Shown here: piece after piece, positions 37,317-45,114 of the stretch | How the letters are laid out: the number at the start of each line of letters is the position of its first letter | How positions within the stretch are numbered: position 1 is the stretch's first letter | Assembly (NCBI RefSeq): GCF_013283745.1 | Contig: NZ_JABSTZ010000001.1 | Span: 124,001-188,000 of the forward strand | DNA length: 64,000 nt | Direction of reading: 5' to 3' | Source of the DNA: Aeromicrobium stalagmiti | GTDB taxonomy: Bacteria > Actinomycetota > Actinomycetes > Propionibacteriales > Nocardioidaceae | Notes under the pieces: model-generated | Told to the model about the DNA's origin: nothing | The model's input: only the letters and a program-made list of their open reading frames with translations | Database searches by the model: none | Made by a program: the position numbers and the translations under genes

Positions 37317-38741
37317 CTAGTGCGCACCGTCGCGGGCCAGCACGGCCCGGACGGTGCGCGCGAGGATCGCGAAGTCCAGGCGCAGGTTCCAGTTGTTGAC
37401 GTACTGCAGGTCCATGCGGATCGACTCCTCCCACGAGAGCGCCGAGCGTCCACTGACCTGCCACAGGCCGGTGAGGCCCGGCTTGACGTGCAGCCGCCGC
37501 CACACCCACTCGCTGTACTGCGAGGTCTCCGACGGCAGCGCCGGGCGGGGGCCGACCAACGACATGTCGCCCTTGACGACGTTGACCAGCTGCGGCAGCT
37601 CGTCGATCGAGGTCTTGCGCAGGACGTGGCCGAGCCGGGTGATGCGCGGATCGTTCTTGAGCTTGAACAGCGGCCCGGCACCCTCGTTGTGGGAGCGCAG
37701 CGCGTCGAGCCTGTCCTCGGCGTCGACCACCATCGTGCGGAACTTCCAGATCGTGAACGGCTCGCCGTCCTGGCCGGATCGCTCCTGCTTGAAGATCGCG
37801 GGGCCGCGCGAGCCCAGGCGGATCATGACGGCGACCGCCAGCAGGAGCGGGGAGAGCACGAGCAGGGCCACCGCGGCGGATGAGCGGTCGAACAGCGACT
37901 TGACCGCCAGAGACATCAGGTGGTCGTTGGGCGCCCGCAGCGACAGGGCGATCTGGTCGCCGACGCGTCGCGGCCGCAGGTACTCGACGTGGTCGTTCAT
38001 GTCGGCGACGACGAGGCACTCGACCTCGGCCCGCTGCAGCGCCCACGCGAGGTGGCGCAGGGCGGGACTCGCGAGGGCGCGGCCGCTCGCGATCACGACG
38101 GACGTCGCCTGACGCTGGGCCACGGCGGTGAGGACCTCCCGCACGACCTCGGCGAGGCCGTCGTCGGAGACCGAGCCGGCCGGAGCCAGCTCGTGCGGGG
38201 AGCGCCACGAGCAGGTCGCCACGACGTTGACGTCGCCACGACCGGCCCAGCGGTCCTCGAGCCGGCGGACCGACTCGACCTGCCCGACGAGGATCGTCGG
38301 CGTCCGGCGCAGCAGCTGTCGGTGCACGAAGGCAGAGCCGGCCAAGACAGCCGGCGCCGCGAGGATCGCGACCGCCGACTGGCGCGTGAGGTCGGTGTTC
38401 TGGACGTCGCCGATGACGAAGGCGAGGGAGAGAACACCCAGCACCTCGATGAAGCGGATCGCCGGCTTGAACGATCGCGCCCGGTCGAAGGCCGGGAGTG
38501 CCGCGAAGCTGTAGAGGAGCCACGCCGCGACGATGCTGACCACGGTCGACTTCCAGGCGATCGGCAGCGCGAAGTGGCGGTCGGCGAGGTACCACGTGAC
38601 GGCCAGCGCTCCCGCGTAGCCGGCCACTCCCTGCCGCAACAGGGCTCGGGGAACGCGACCCAGGCCGGCACGGCGTGCCGCGCGGGCCTCCAGATCGGTC
38701 TGCAGCCCCCTCAGCGGCGTGTTGACGTTCATCACGGCCAT
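37317..38741 (-). CDS. Exopolysaccharide initiating sugar transferase (polyprenyl-phosphate glycosylphosphotransferase)
   Basis: A 474-aa membrane enzyme that should transfer a sugar 1-phosphate from a nucleotide sugar to undecaprenyl phosphate, the first step of repeat-unit assembly. Four or five N-terminal helices and a CoA-binding-like domain (about 50-270) precede the catalytic bacterial sugar transferase domain: FKQERSGQDGEPFTIWKFRTM, SIDELPQLVNVVKGDMSLVGPRP and VKPGLTGLWQVSGRS. It is the last gene of a three-gene operon, 3 bp after the GT2 gene. The sugar is unknown. Confidence 0.92.
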   Translation of the reverse strand: MAVMNVNTPLRGLQTDLEARAARRAGLGRVPRALLRQGVAGYAGALAVTWYLADRHFALPIAWKSTVVSIVAAWLLYSFAALPAFDRARSFKPAIRFIEVLGVLSLAFVIGDVQNTDLTRQSAVAILAAPAVLAGSAFVHRQLLRRTPTILVGQVESVRRLEDRWAGRGDVNVVATCSWRSPHELAPAGSVSDDGLAEVVREVLTAVAQRQATSVVIASGRALASPALRHLAWALQRAEVECLVVADMNDHVEYLRPRRVGDQIALSLRAPNDHLMSLAVKSLFDRSSAAVALLVLSPLLLAVAVMIRLGSRGPAIFKQERSGQDGEPFTIWKFRTMVVDAEDRLDALRSHNEGAGPLFKLKNDPRITRLGHVLRKTSIDELPQLVNVVKGDMSLVGPRPALPSETSQYSEWVWRRLHVKPGLTGLWQVSGRSALSWEESIRMDLQYVNNWNLRLDFAILARTVRAVLARDGAH

Positions 38742-38744
38742 GAC

Positions 38745-39716
38745 TCAGATGCCCTTGCCGACGAGGTTGGCGACCCGGGCGATCGCATCGGCCGAGAGCA
38801 GCCGGAACGAGATGAGCAGACCCAGCCAGGCCCGCACGTTGAGTCGCTGCAGCCGCAGCGCCTGACGCAGCCAGGTCCGCGCGGCCTTGCGCTGGCCGGC
38901 CGCGGCGAGGGCGAAGCCGATCTGCGAGCTCATCCGGGCGAGCGCGGCCGGATCGGTTCGCAGCTCGGTGTGCTTGTCGAGCAGATAGGTGAGCCCCTCG
39001 GCATACTGCGCCCACTTGCCGTAGAAGAACGACTGGCCCGACCAGCGGACCGACACGAGCGGCTCGTTGACGAGCCGGATCGGCGCGAGCTGGGACGTCG
39101 TCAGGAGCACGTCGTAGTCCTCGCCGTAGGCGCCCGGGAGGCTCTCGTCGATCATGCCGACGCGCTCGACCAGCACCTGGCGCCGGAACACGAAGCTGCT
39201 GGAGTGCAGCCCCGCGATGCGGTCGCGCACCAGGTCGTCGTGCGTCACCAGCGTCAGGGGGACCGGACGCTGGTGGATCGTGCGTCCGTCGTCGACCTGC
39301 ATCGCGGTGCCCACGAGGCCGACCTCGGGGTGCGCCGCGAAGACGGCCATCTGGGCAGCGAGCTTGCCGGGCATCCAGTGGTCGTCGTCGTCGAGGAACG
39401 CGACGAAGTCGTGGGAGGCCTCGACGATGCCGGTGTTGCGGGCACCGGCCAGTCCGCGGACGCGCTCGTTGGACACGGCCCGCAGCGTGCGGTCGGGCCC
39501 GGTCTCGACGGGCGGCAGATCGGGCTCGCAGGCGTCGAAGACCACGATGATCTCGATCTGACCCGCGTAGGTCTGGTCGACGATGCTCTGCACGGCCTGC
39601 CGCATGAGCTCGGGACGACGATGGGTCGGGACGACGGCGGTGACCGCCGGGAGCCCGTCGGTGGTGGCCCCGGACCGCTCGACGGCGGTGTCGGGGCGAC
39701 GATCGGCGGCGATCAC
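38745..39716 (-). CDS. Family 2 glycosyltransferase
   Basis: A 323-aa GT-A fold enzyme. The nucleotide-sugar site is VTAVVPTHRRPELMRQAVQ at residues 22-40, and the DxD-type metal motif is FLDDDDHWMPGK. A helical C-terminal region (about 220-320) follows; without clear transmembrane spans the enzyme is likely peripheral. GTG start codon overlaps the preceding stop as GTGA (39713-39716), so it is translationally coupled to the cytidylyltransferase gene. Donor and acceptor are unknown. Confidence 0.88.
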   Translation of the reverse strand: MIAADRRPDTAVERSGATTDGLPAVTAVVPTHRRPELMRQAVQSIVDQTYAGQIEIIVVFDACEPDLPPVETGPDRTLRAVSNERVRGLAGARNTGIVEASHDFVAFLDDDDHWMPGKLAAQMAVFAAHPEVGLVGTAMQVDDGRTIHQRPVPLTLVTHDDLVRDRIAGLHSSSFVFRRQVLVERVGMIDESLPGAYGEDYDVLLTTSQLAPIRLVNEPLVSVRWSGQSFFYGKWAQYAEGLTYLLDKHTELRTDPAALARMSSQIGFALAAAGQRKAARTWLRQALRLQRLNVRAWLGLLISFRLLSADAIARVANLVGKGI

Positions 39717-40150
39717 TCCTCCGACTCCGCGAGGAAGGACCGCAGCATCGAGCTCGATGTGTGGCGCGTGTAGGGGAAGTAGACGACGTCGACGCCGAGC
39801 TCACCCATGGTGCGCTCGAGGCGATAGCCCTTCGGCGTGCCCTGCCAGTCGTTGCCCTTGAAGATCGCGTCGAACGGGCGCTGCTGCCACACCGCGACCT
39901 TGTCCTCCGACCGGTCGATGATGACCTCGTCGACGATGCCCAGGGCCGAGATGATGTCGATGCGCTCGTCGCACGGCACGACCGGGAGCCGGCCCTTGAG
40001 GTTCTCGACGTACTCGTCGCTGCCGACGCCGACCACGAGGTGGTGGCAGTAGTTGCGGGCGCGCCGCAGGAGGTTGAGGTGTCCGACATGGAACATGTCG
40101 AAGACGCCGCTCGAATAGCCGACGTCGTACTTGGGGCGTGCTTCAGTCAC
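39713..40150 (-). CDS. Cytidylyltransferase-like nucleotidyltransferase
   Basis: A 145-aa protein. The HxGH motif is in FDMFHVGHLNLLRRA (about 17-31), followed by GSDEYVENLKGRLPVVPCDER. The C-terminal signature reads TRHTSSSMLR in place of RTDGISSTEIK, so the alcohol or acid it activates may differ from glycerol 3-phosphate. The first gene of the operon with the GT2 and sugar transferase, it probably provides a CDP-activated substituent for the polymer. The start is GTG with no obvious nearby Shine-Dalgarno sequence. Confidence 0.82.
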   Translation of the reverse strand: MTEARPKYDVGYSSGVFDMFHVGHLNLLRRARNYCHHLVVGVGSDEYVENLKGRLPVVPCDERIDIISALGIVDEVIIDRSEDKVAVWQQRPFDAIFKGNDWQGTPKGYRLERTMGELGVDVVYFPYTRHTSSSMLRSFLAESEE

Positions 40151-40155
40151 TGGGG

Positions 40156-40186
40156 TTCCATGCCTTCACTCGGTGTTGCCATGGAA
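40156..40186. promoter_or_regulatory. Inverted repeat TTCCATG-N17-CATGGAA upstream of the cytidylyltransferase operon
   Basis: A perfect 7-bp inverted repeat, 40156-40162 with 40180-40186, within 40 bp of the start codon of the cytidylyltransferase-GT2-sugar transferase operon. A separate 14-bp palindrome GTGACGGCCGTCAC lies at 40245-40258. Both are operator candidates. Confidence 0.35.
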
Positions 40187-40298
40187 GAGGAGGCTGGCGC
40201 TCGTTCGTGACGGGTGGCCGACCAGATTTCACCGATCAAGCACCGTGACGGCCGTCACCCGGCCGTGGCAGGGCGGCGGCCGACCACGTCACCGTCCG

Positions 40299-41693
40299 TC
40301 ACTCGACGGTCGGCGGACTCGCCGACGGAGTCGACGCAGGCTGCTCGGGCGTCGGGGTCGGTGTCGGGCTCGGTGGCGTGCTCGGCTGTCCGCCCCCGCT
40401 CGCTGCCACCAGGATCCGGACGCCACCCAGGGTCAGGTCGAGGAGGCCGCCCGAGCTGCCTCGGTCGACCACGACAGGCGGAGCCGGCACCGATGGTGAT
40501 GCCGAGGGACGCGACGGGCGTCGCGTCGGAGGCGTCGTTGTCCGCCCGGCGGACGGCCCCTGCGGTTCTGCCTCCACCGACTGCGGAACAGCACTCACGT
40601 GGTCCTGCACCACTTCTGGTGTCGGCGACGGCACAGCCGGTGAAGCCGACGATCGCGACGTCCGGGGGGTGGTGTCTGGCTCGGGGGCGTCCGTCTCGGC
40701 GCCCGCCGCCGCATACAGCGGCGTGCGGGTCGGCTCGGCGAGCCGGGTGCCGGTCGCGCCGACGATGGTCGCCGTCGTCAGGGCGGCAGCGGCGGTCGGC
40801 GGGGCGAGCGCGGCGAGGATTCCCTTGCCCAGGACCACCGCGTGGGTGACCGCGGCTGCTGCACCACCGGTGGCGGCCGCGACGACGACGCCTCCTGCGA
40901 CGGATGCCGCGAGAGCGGCCGGCGCGATGATGGCTCCGACGTCGCGGTTGACCTCCTGCAGATCGAGGTAGATCGCCATGCACGACGAACACGACTCGAG
41001 GTGCGCGTGCACCTTCTCCTGGTCGCGGGCCGAGGCCGTACGGCGCACGAACGCCGACAGCTTCGATCTCACGTCGCGACACGACCGGCTGTCGGTCGAG
41101 TCGTCACGCTTGATGTGCTGCTGGAGATAGGCCTCCCGCAGGCCGGAGCGGGCACGGTAGACCAACGCGGAGATGCTGTTGGACGACAGGTCCATGAGCG
41201 GCGCGAGCTCGTGGGGCTTTCGCCCCTCGACGTCGAGGTGCCACAGGACCGTGCGCCAGCGCTGGGGCAACGACTCATAGGCCGCTCGGATGGCTGACCG
41301 CTCGAATCCGTCGAGCTGGCCGGCGCCGAACGCCACCGGCTGGTCGATCTGCTCCACGTCGTCGGTCGGCATCACCCGCCGACTTGCCTTGGCGCGTCGG
41401 CCGCACTCGTGCCGGACGGTCGTGAACAGATAGGCACGGAACGCGTGCTCAGGGCCCTTGCCGCGGCGCACGAGATCGAGCACCTGGGCGAACGACTCCG
41501 CGACGACGTCCTCGGAGTCCTCCTTCTGCCCCAGGTGCCGCGCGAGTCTCTGGGCGGCATAGCTGTAACGGGTGAACAGTGCTGCATAGGCTTCTTGATG
41601 GCCGTCACGAGCCAGCGCGAGCAGTGCCACGTCGTCGAGCTCGTCGACGGACACCTCTGCGCCAGGCACGTTGACCGGGTCAACGTCCTGCAT
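40299..41693 (-). CDS. ECF sigma factor fused to zinc-finger anti-sigma-like and membrane-associated C-terminal region
   Basis: A 464-aa multidomain regulator. Sigma region 2 spans about residues 20-100 and region 4 about 135-193 (SLPQRWRTVLWHLDVEGRKPHE; SSNSISALVYRARSG). Next is a zinc-finger anti-sigma signature with Cys205 and His231-x3-Cys235-x2-Cys238, then Ala/Gly/Val-rich hydrophobic stretches (about 252-318), then a 145-residue Pro/Ser/Thr-rich tail that would lie outside the membrane. The architecture resembles described ECF sigma factors carrying their own anti-sigma domain. AGGGG precedes the ATG. It is divergent from the Wzz-like kinase gene, its likely target. Confidence 0.85.
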   Translation of the reverse strand: MQDVDPVNVPGAEVSVDELDDVALLALARDGHQEAYAALFTRYSYAAQRLARHLGQKEDSEDVVAESFAQVLDLVRRGKGPEHAFRAYLFTTVRHECGRRAKASRRVMPTDDVEQIDQPVAFGAGQLDGFERSAIRAAYESLPQRWRTVLWHLDVEGRKPHELAPLMDLSSNSISALVYRARSGLREAYLQQHIKRDDSTDSRSCRDVRSKLSAFVRRTASARDQEKVHAHLESCSSCMAIYLDLQEVNRDVGAIIAPAALAASVAGGVVVAAATGGAAAAVTHAVVLGKGILAALAPPTAAAALTTATIVGATGTRLAEPTRTPLYAAAGAETDAPEPDTTPRTSRSSASPAVPSPTPEVVQDHVSAVPQSVEAEPQGPSAGRTTTPPTRRPSRPSASPSVPAPPVVVDRGSSGGLLDLTLGGVRILVAASGGGQPSTPPSPTPTPTPEQPASTPSASPPTVE

Positions 41694-42065
41694 GGTCTTA
41701 CCCCTGGATGGTGTAGATCGACCTCTGTAGAGGTCCCCCTGATCTGTAACCGTTGGTTACGGCGTTCGCAGCATTGCATGCGACGAGAAACCGCGTCCAG
41801 AGGGTCAGAAGCACAGATTTCCGGCGCGACGGCGGCCCACGAATAAACAATTGCGGCGCCCCACGCACCGCGAAACGGGACGATCGTCCGGTTTTGCGCG
41901 TGATGGCGCCGTCCGCAGCAATTGTTTTTCTGCTCGCTCACCGCCCTCACGCGTCGATCGGGCTCCATTGTGATTCACACCTCATCCAACAAAAACCTTC
42001 TGCCCCCGTCATAGGCGACAGGTGGACCGCTCCTTCTGTATAGAGCCCCCGATCCAGGGGAGCTT
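41694..42065. promoter_or_regulatory. Divergent regulatory gap with stacked inverted repeats
   Basis: No gene is seen in these 372 bp, which are more AT-rich than the surroundings. They hold a palindrome GACCTC-TGTA-GAGGTC (41720-41735), a palindrome GTAACC-GTT-GGTTAC (41746-41760), the 83-bp imperfect inverted repeat described separately, an 11-bp palindrome TGTGATTCACA near 41970, and TATAGA near 42040, a possible -10 for the Wzz-like gene with a GGGGAG ribosome-binding site before its GTG. Confidence 0.6.
41845..41927. repeat. 83-bp imperfect inverted repeat (long hairpin)
   Basis: The outer arms AAACAATTG (41845-41853) and CAATTGTTT (41919-41927) are exact complements. Further paired blocks are GGCGCC (41855-41860/41905-41910), CACG/CGTG (41862-41865/41899-41902) and CGCGAAAC with GTTTTGCG closing on the palindrome GGACGATCGTCC (41878-41889). 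About 34 base pairs form with three internal bulges. T-runs flank both ends. Terminator, mobile-element relic or structured RNA are all possible. Confidence 0.6.
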
Positions 42066-43379
42066 GTGAACCCAAGGACAGATCAGATGGCCCCCGCTCA
42101 GCAGACCGCGCAGCTCACCGACCTCGTCGGTTCGCTCAAGCGGCACTGGCCCATCGTCGCCGTCGTGGCGATCATCGGCCTCATCCTCGGTGTGCTCGCG
42201 TCGTTCGCGGTCCCTGCGAAGTACGACGCCACGACCACCGTGTCGGTCAACCCGATGAACGCCGACCCGCTCACCAGCACCGTCGACGCATCGCGGTCGG
42301 TCAGCATGCCGACCGAGGCCGGCATCGCGGCCTCGGCCAAGGTGGCCGAGGCCGCGTCCGACGCGCTCCGCCCCACCTATCGCATCGACGCCGGTCGCAT
42401 CAAGGACTCGACGACGGTGTCGTCACCCGACGAGTCGCTGATCCTGACGATCAGCTTCTCCGGCGACACCCCGAAGCAGGCCGCCGCCGGCGCCGATGCC
42501 GTGGCGGAGGCCTACCTCATGCTGCGGCGCGACGACGCCGCCAGCGAGGTCGAGCGGCTCGTCAAGGCCGCCGAGACCCAGCTGCGCAAGATCCGCATCG
42601 ACTCCAACGAGGACGCCTACGCGAGCCGGATCGCCCAGCAGTCGCTGCGCATCCAGGCCGACTCCCTCGGCGAGAAGCTCGCCCAGCTGAGCAACGTCGA
42701 CCTCAACCCCGGACAGATCGTCGGCAACGCCGAGACGCCCTCGACCCCGTCGACGCCCGGCGCCGTCCCGCTGGGCCTGGCCGGGCTCTTCCTGGGCCTC
42801 CTCGCCGGCATCCCGATCGCCCTGCTCCGCAAGGAGGAGGACTCCGAGATCGGCGGCGTCGACGGACTCCACGCGATCGGCGACCAGATCGTCCTCGACG
42901 GCACCAAGGACACCAACCGCGCCGACACGTGGGACATCGCGGCGTTCATGCTCAAGATCCCCACCGAGATCGGCACCGAGGGCCCGTTCATGATCATGGT
43001 CGACGCCGAGGACGGCGACGGTCGATCGGCCACCGCGGGCCAGGAGCTGGTCGACGCCCTCTCGCGGCGCGGCCGCTCGGCCCGCTTCGTCGATGCCGGC
43101 GCCATCAACGAGGGCAAGATCAGCCGCGGCTGGCCGACCGACAAGAAGCGGGTGTCGTGGGCCGGCGAGATCATCGTCATCGACACGACGCACCTGACCT
43201 CCGACGCCAACAAGGTCGCCCTCGCGACGCGCTCGGACTCGGTGCTCGTGGCCCGTTCCACGACCGACGACGCAGCCGCCCTGCGCCGCCTGGCGGGTCT
43301 GCTGAAGTCCAAGAACGTCGACATCGCGCTGACGGCTCTGTTCCCGTCCCGCCACGAGATGATCGCGCTCAACCGCTGA
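42066..43379 (+). CDS. Wzz-like polysaccharide co-polymerase with degenerate BY-kinase domain
   Basis: A 437-aa membrane protein. Transmembrane helix 1 lies at about residues 28-48, an extracytoplasmic Wzz domain with a coiled coil at about 50-230 (AASEVERLVKAAETQLRKI), a Pro-rich motif (ETPSTPSTPGAVP) and helix 2 at about 237-260. The cytoplasmic C-terminal half (about 285-437) has the fold order of a bacterial tyrosine kinase, but Walker A reads AEDGDGRSATA with no lysine, and Walker A' reads RFVDAG. It probably controls chain length without kinase activity. The start is GTG with GGGGAG upstream. Confidence 0.8.
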   Translation: MNPRTDQMAPAQQTAQLTDLVGSLKRHWPIVAVVAIIGLILGVLASFAVPAKYDATTTVSVNPMNADPLTSTVDASRSVSMPTEAGIAASAKVAEAASDALRPTYRIDAGRIKDSTTVSSPDESLILTISFSGDTPKQAAAGADAVAEAYLMLRRDDAASEVERLVKAAETQLRKIRIDSNEDAYASRIAQQSLRIQADSLGEKLAQLSNVDLNPGQIVGNAETPSTPSTPGAVPLGLAGLFLGLLAGIPIALLRKEEDSEIGGVDGLHAIGDQIVLDGTKDTNRADTWDIAAFMLKIPTEIGTEGPFMIMVDAEDGDGRSATAGQELVDALSRRGRSARFVDAGAINEGKISRGWPTDKKRVSWAGEIIVIDTTHLTSDANKVALATRSDSVLVARSTTDDAAALRRLAGLLKSKNVDIALTALFPSRHEMIALNR

Positions 43380-43412
43380 TCCCTGCCGACCGCTCCCGCG
43401 GTCGTCGCACCT

Positions 43413-43448
43413 GAAGGCGCCCGGACCATCCATGGTCCGGGCGCCTTC
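43413..43448 (+). terminator. Strong hairpin after the Wzz-like gene
   Basis: GAAGGCGCCCGGACCAT pairs with ATGGTCCGGGCGCCTTC over the whole 36 bp (at least 15 bp plus a small loop). It lies 33 bp after the stop, between two convergent transcripts. No T-run follows. Confidence 0.8.
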
Positions 43449-43617
43449 GCGTCGTCGCGGCGGGCCCTGACCGGGTGGTGTGCAGCAGAACCCCGGGCCG
43501 ACACGGTGCCGAGCAGCACCGACACCGGGCGACCGGCCGGGCCAGACCGACAGGTCGGCCGCCGCCCGAGCAGTCGCCGCCCCGGTCGCTGCTCGCAGGG
43601 GCGCCGTCGCGCCGGGT

Positions 43618-45114
43618 TCAGGCTGAGCGGTGCGCCAGCAGGGCCACGAGGCCCAGGCGATGGCGCAGCGGGAAGCTCACGGCGAGGTAGACCGCAGCGA
43701 CCACCACGATGGTGCCGAGCAGCACCGGCACGGACGACCCCAGGGCCAGCCGCGACAGCACGGACAGCGACCCGACCAGGCCGATCGACAGGCCCGCGGC
43801 CACCCAGAGCGACCGCCCCTGCGGTCGCAGCCCCATGAGGTGCTGCACCTGGTAGACCACCACCGCGGTGTCGACGATGATCGTCACCGCCCACGCCACG
43901 GCCGCACCCTCGATGCCCCACATCGGAACGAGAGCGAGGTTGAGCGCGACGTTGAGGGCGAGCGCCGCAGACTTGTCGGCCAGCTGCCAGGTGCTGCGAC
44001 CACCCATGAGCAGGATCGTCTGCACGGTGCCGGCCGCCGTGGCGAGCCCCATCGCGAGCGCCAGCGTCGCCAGCGACACGGCGCCGGCGTCGAAGCCGGG
44101 GCCGAACAGCGAGAGCACGGCGTCGCCGAAGACGGCCAGGATCACGAAGAAGGGCCACGCCAGCCAGATCATCGCGGAGGTGACGAGGCCGTAGATCTCG
44201 CGCGCCTCCTCGATCGCCCCCTTGGCCAGGGCGGCGCTGATCTGGGGGCCGACCGCGATGCGTGCGGCCTGCTGGATGACCTCACCGGCGCGCGCGCAGC
44301 GTGTGACGACGGCGTAGATGCCGGCCTGCTCGGCCGAGGTGATGGCACCGACGATGATGACGTCGACCCACTCGAGCAGGATCTCGACGGCCGCCGTCAC
44401 GCCCCGCGTGGCGCTGAACGCCCAGAACTCGCCCGCCACGCGACGCAGCTCGGCGGGGCGGGCCGGCCGTGGCCGCGCCGAGCCGGAGTGTCGCACCATC
44501 ATCACCACGGCGACGATCGTCGCCAGCACGAGGACCACCGGGACCGGCGCCATCCACGCCGTCAGGACGGCCGCGACTCCCCCACCGGCGGAGACGACGA
44601 CGAAGACCCCGATCAGCCGGAGCATCGGCAGCGCGATGTTCTGCAGCAGCGGATAGGTCAGGACGTCACCGAACCCTCGTGACACCGAGAGCATCACGGC
44701 GACGAGCGACGACATGACGGCCAGTGCCGCGGCGATCACGACGAAGCGCGACGAGAGCCCGGAGAACAGGTCGGGGTGCGCCCGGATGATCGCCGCGGAC
44801 ACCACGACGACGAGCACGCCGCCGAGCAGGACCGGCCGCACCGCCGTGCGGACGAGGTGCGGGACGTCGACGAGCCGCCCCGTGGCTCGGGCCGCGGAGA
44901 CGTAGCGCACCAGCCCCGTGTCGGCGCCGAGCTCGGCAACGTTGGAGACGATCATGAACACCGCCACGACCAGGAAGTAGGTGCCCGCGCCCTCCGTGCC
45001 CAGCTCACGACCGACGATCGCGGCGAGGAGCAGGCCCACGATCGAGCCGGCTGCACCGCCGACGAGGTTGACCGCGCCGGCCCAGGCGATCCCGCGAGAT
45101 CCCGGCTCAGCCAC
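43618..45114 (-). CDS. Polysaccharide flippase (Wzx/MATE-like, MVF superfamily)
   Basis: A 498-aa membrane protein with 12-14 hydrophobic segments, opening with GSRGIAWAGAVNLVGGAAGSI and VGRELGTEGAGTYFLVVAVF, the pattern of Wzx-type lipid-linked oligosaccharide flippases. It should move the undecaprenyl-linked repeat unit across the membrane. GTG start; the first 8 bp overlap the end of the ligase gene. It is the last gene of the operon that begins with the fibrinogen-like protein. 238 bp separate it from the convergent Wzz-like gene; apart from the terminator nothing is seen there. Confidence 0.88.
   Translation of the reverse strand: MAEPGSRGIAWAGAVNLVGGAAGSIVGLLLAAIVGRELGTEGAGTYFLVVAVFMIVSNVAELGADTGLVRYVSAARATGRLVDVPHLVRTAVRPVLLGGVLVVVVSAAIIRAHPDLFSGLSSRFVVIAAALAVMSSLVAVMLSVSRGFGDVLTYPLLQNIALPMLRLIGVFVVVSAGGGVAAVLTAWMAPVPVVLVLATIVAVVMMVRHSGSARPRPARPAELRRVAGEFWAFSATRGVTAAVEILLEWVDVIIVGAITSAEQAGIYAVVTRCARAGEVIQQAARIAVGPQISAALAKGAIEEAREIYGLVTSAMIWLAWPFFVILAVFGDAVLSLFGPGFDAGAVSLATLALAMGLATAAGTVQTILLMGGRSTWQLADKSAALALNVALNLALVPMWGIEGAAVAWAVTIIVDTAVVVYQVQHLMGLRPQGRSLWVAAGLSIGLVGSLSVLSRLALGSSVPVLLGTIVVVAAVYLAVSFPLRHRLGLVALLAHRSA

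Noticed and set aside
41967..41981. TGTGATTCACA as a CRP/GlxR site
   Set aside because: The half-sites are 1 bp apart instead of 6, so it does not match the CRP consensus, although it is a palindrome.
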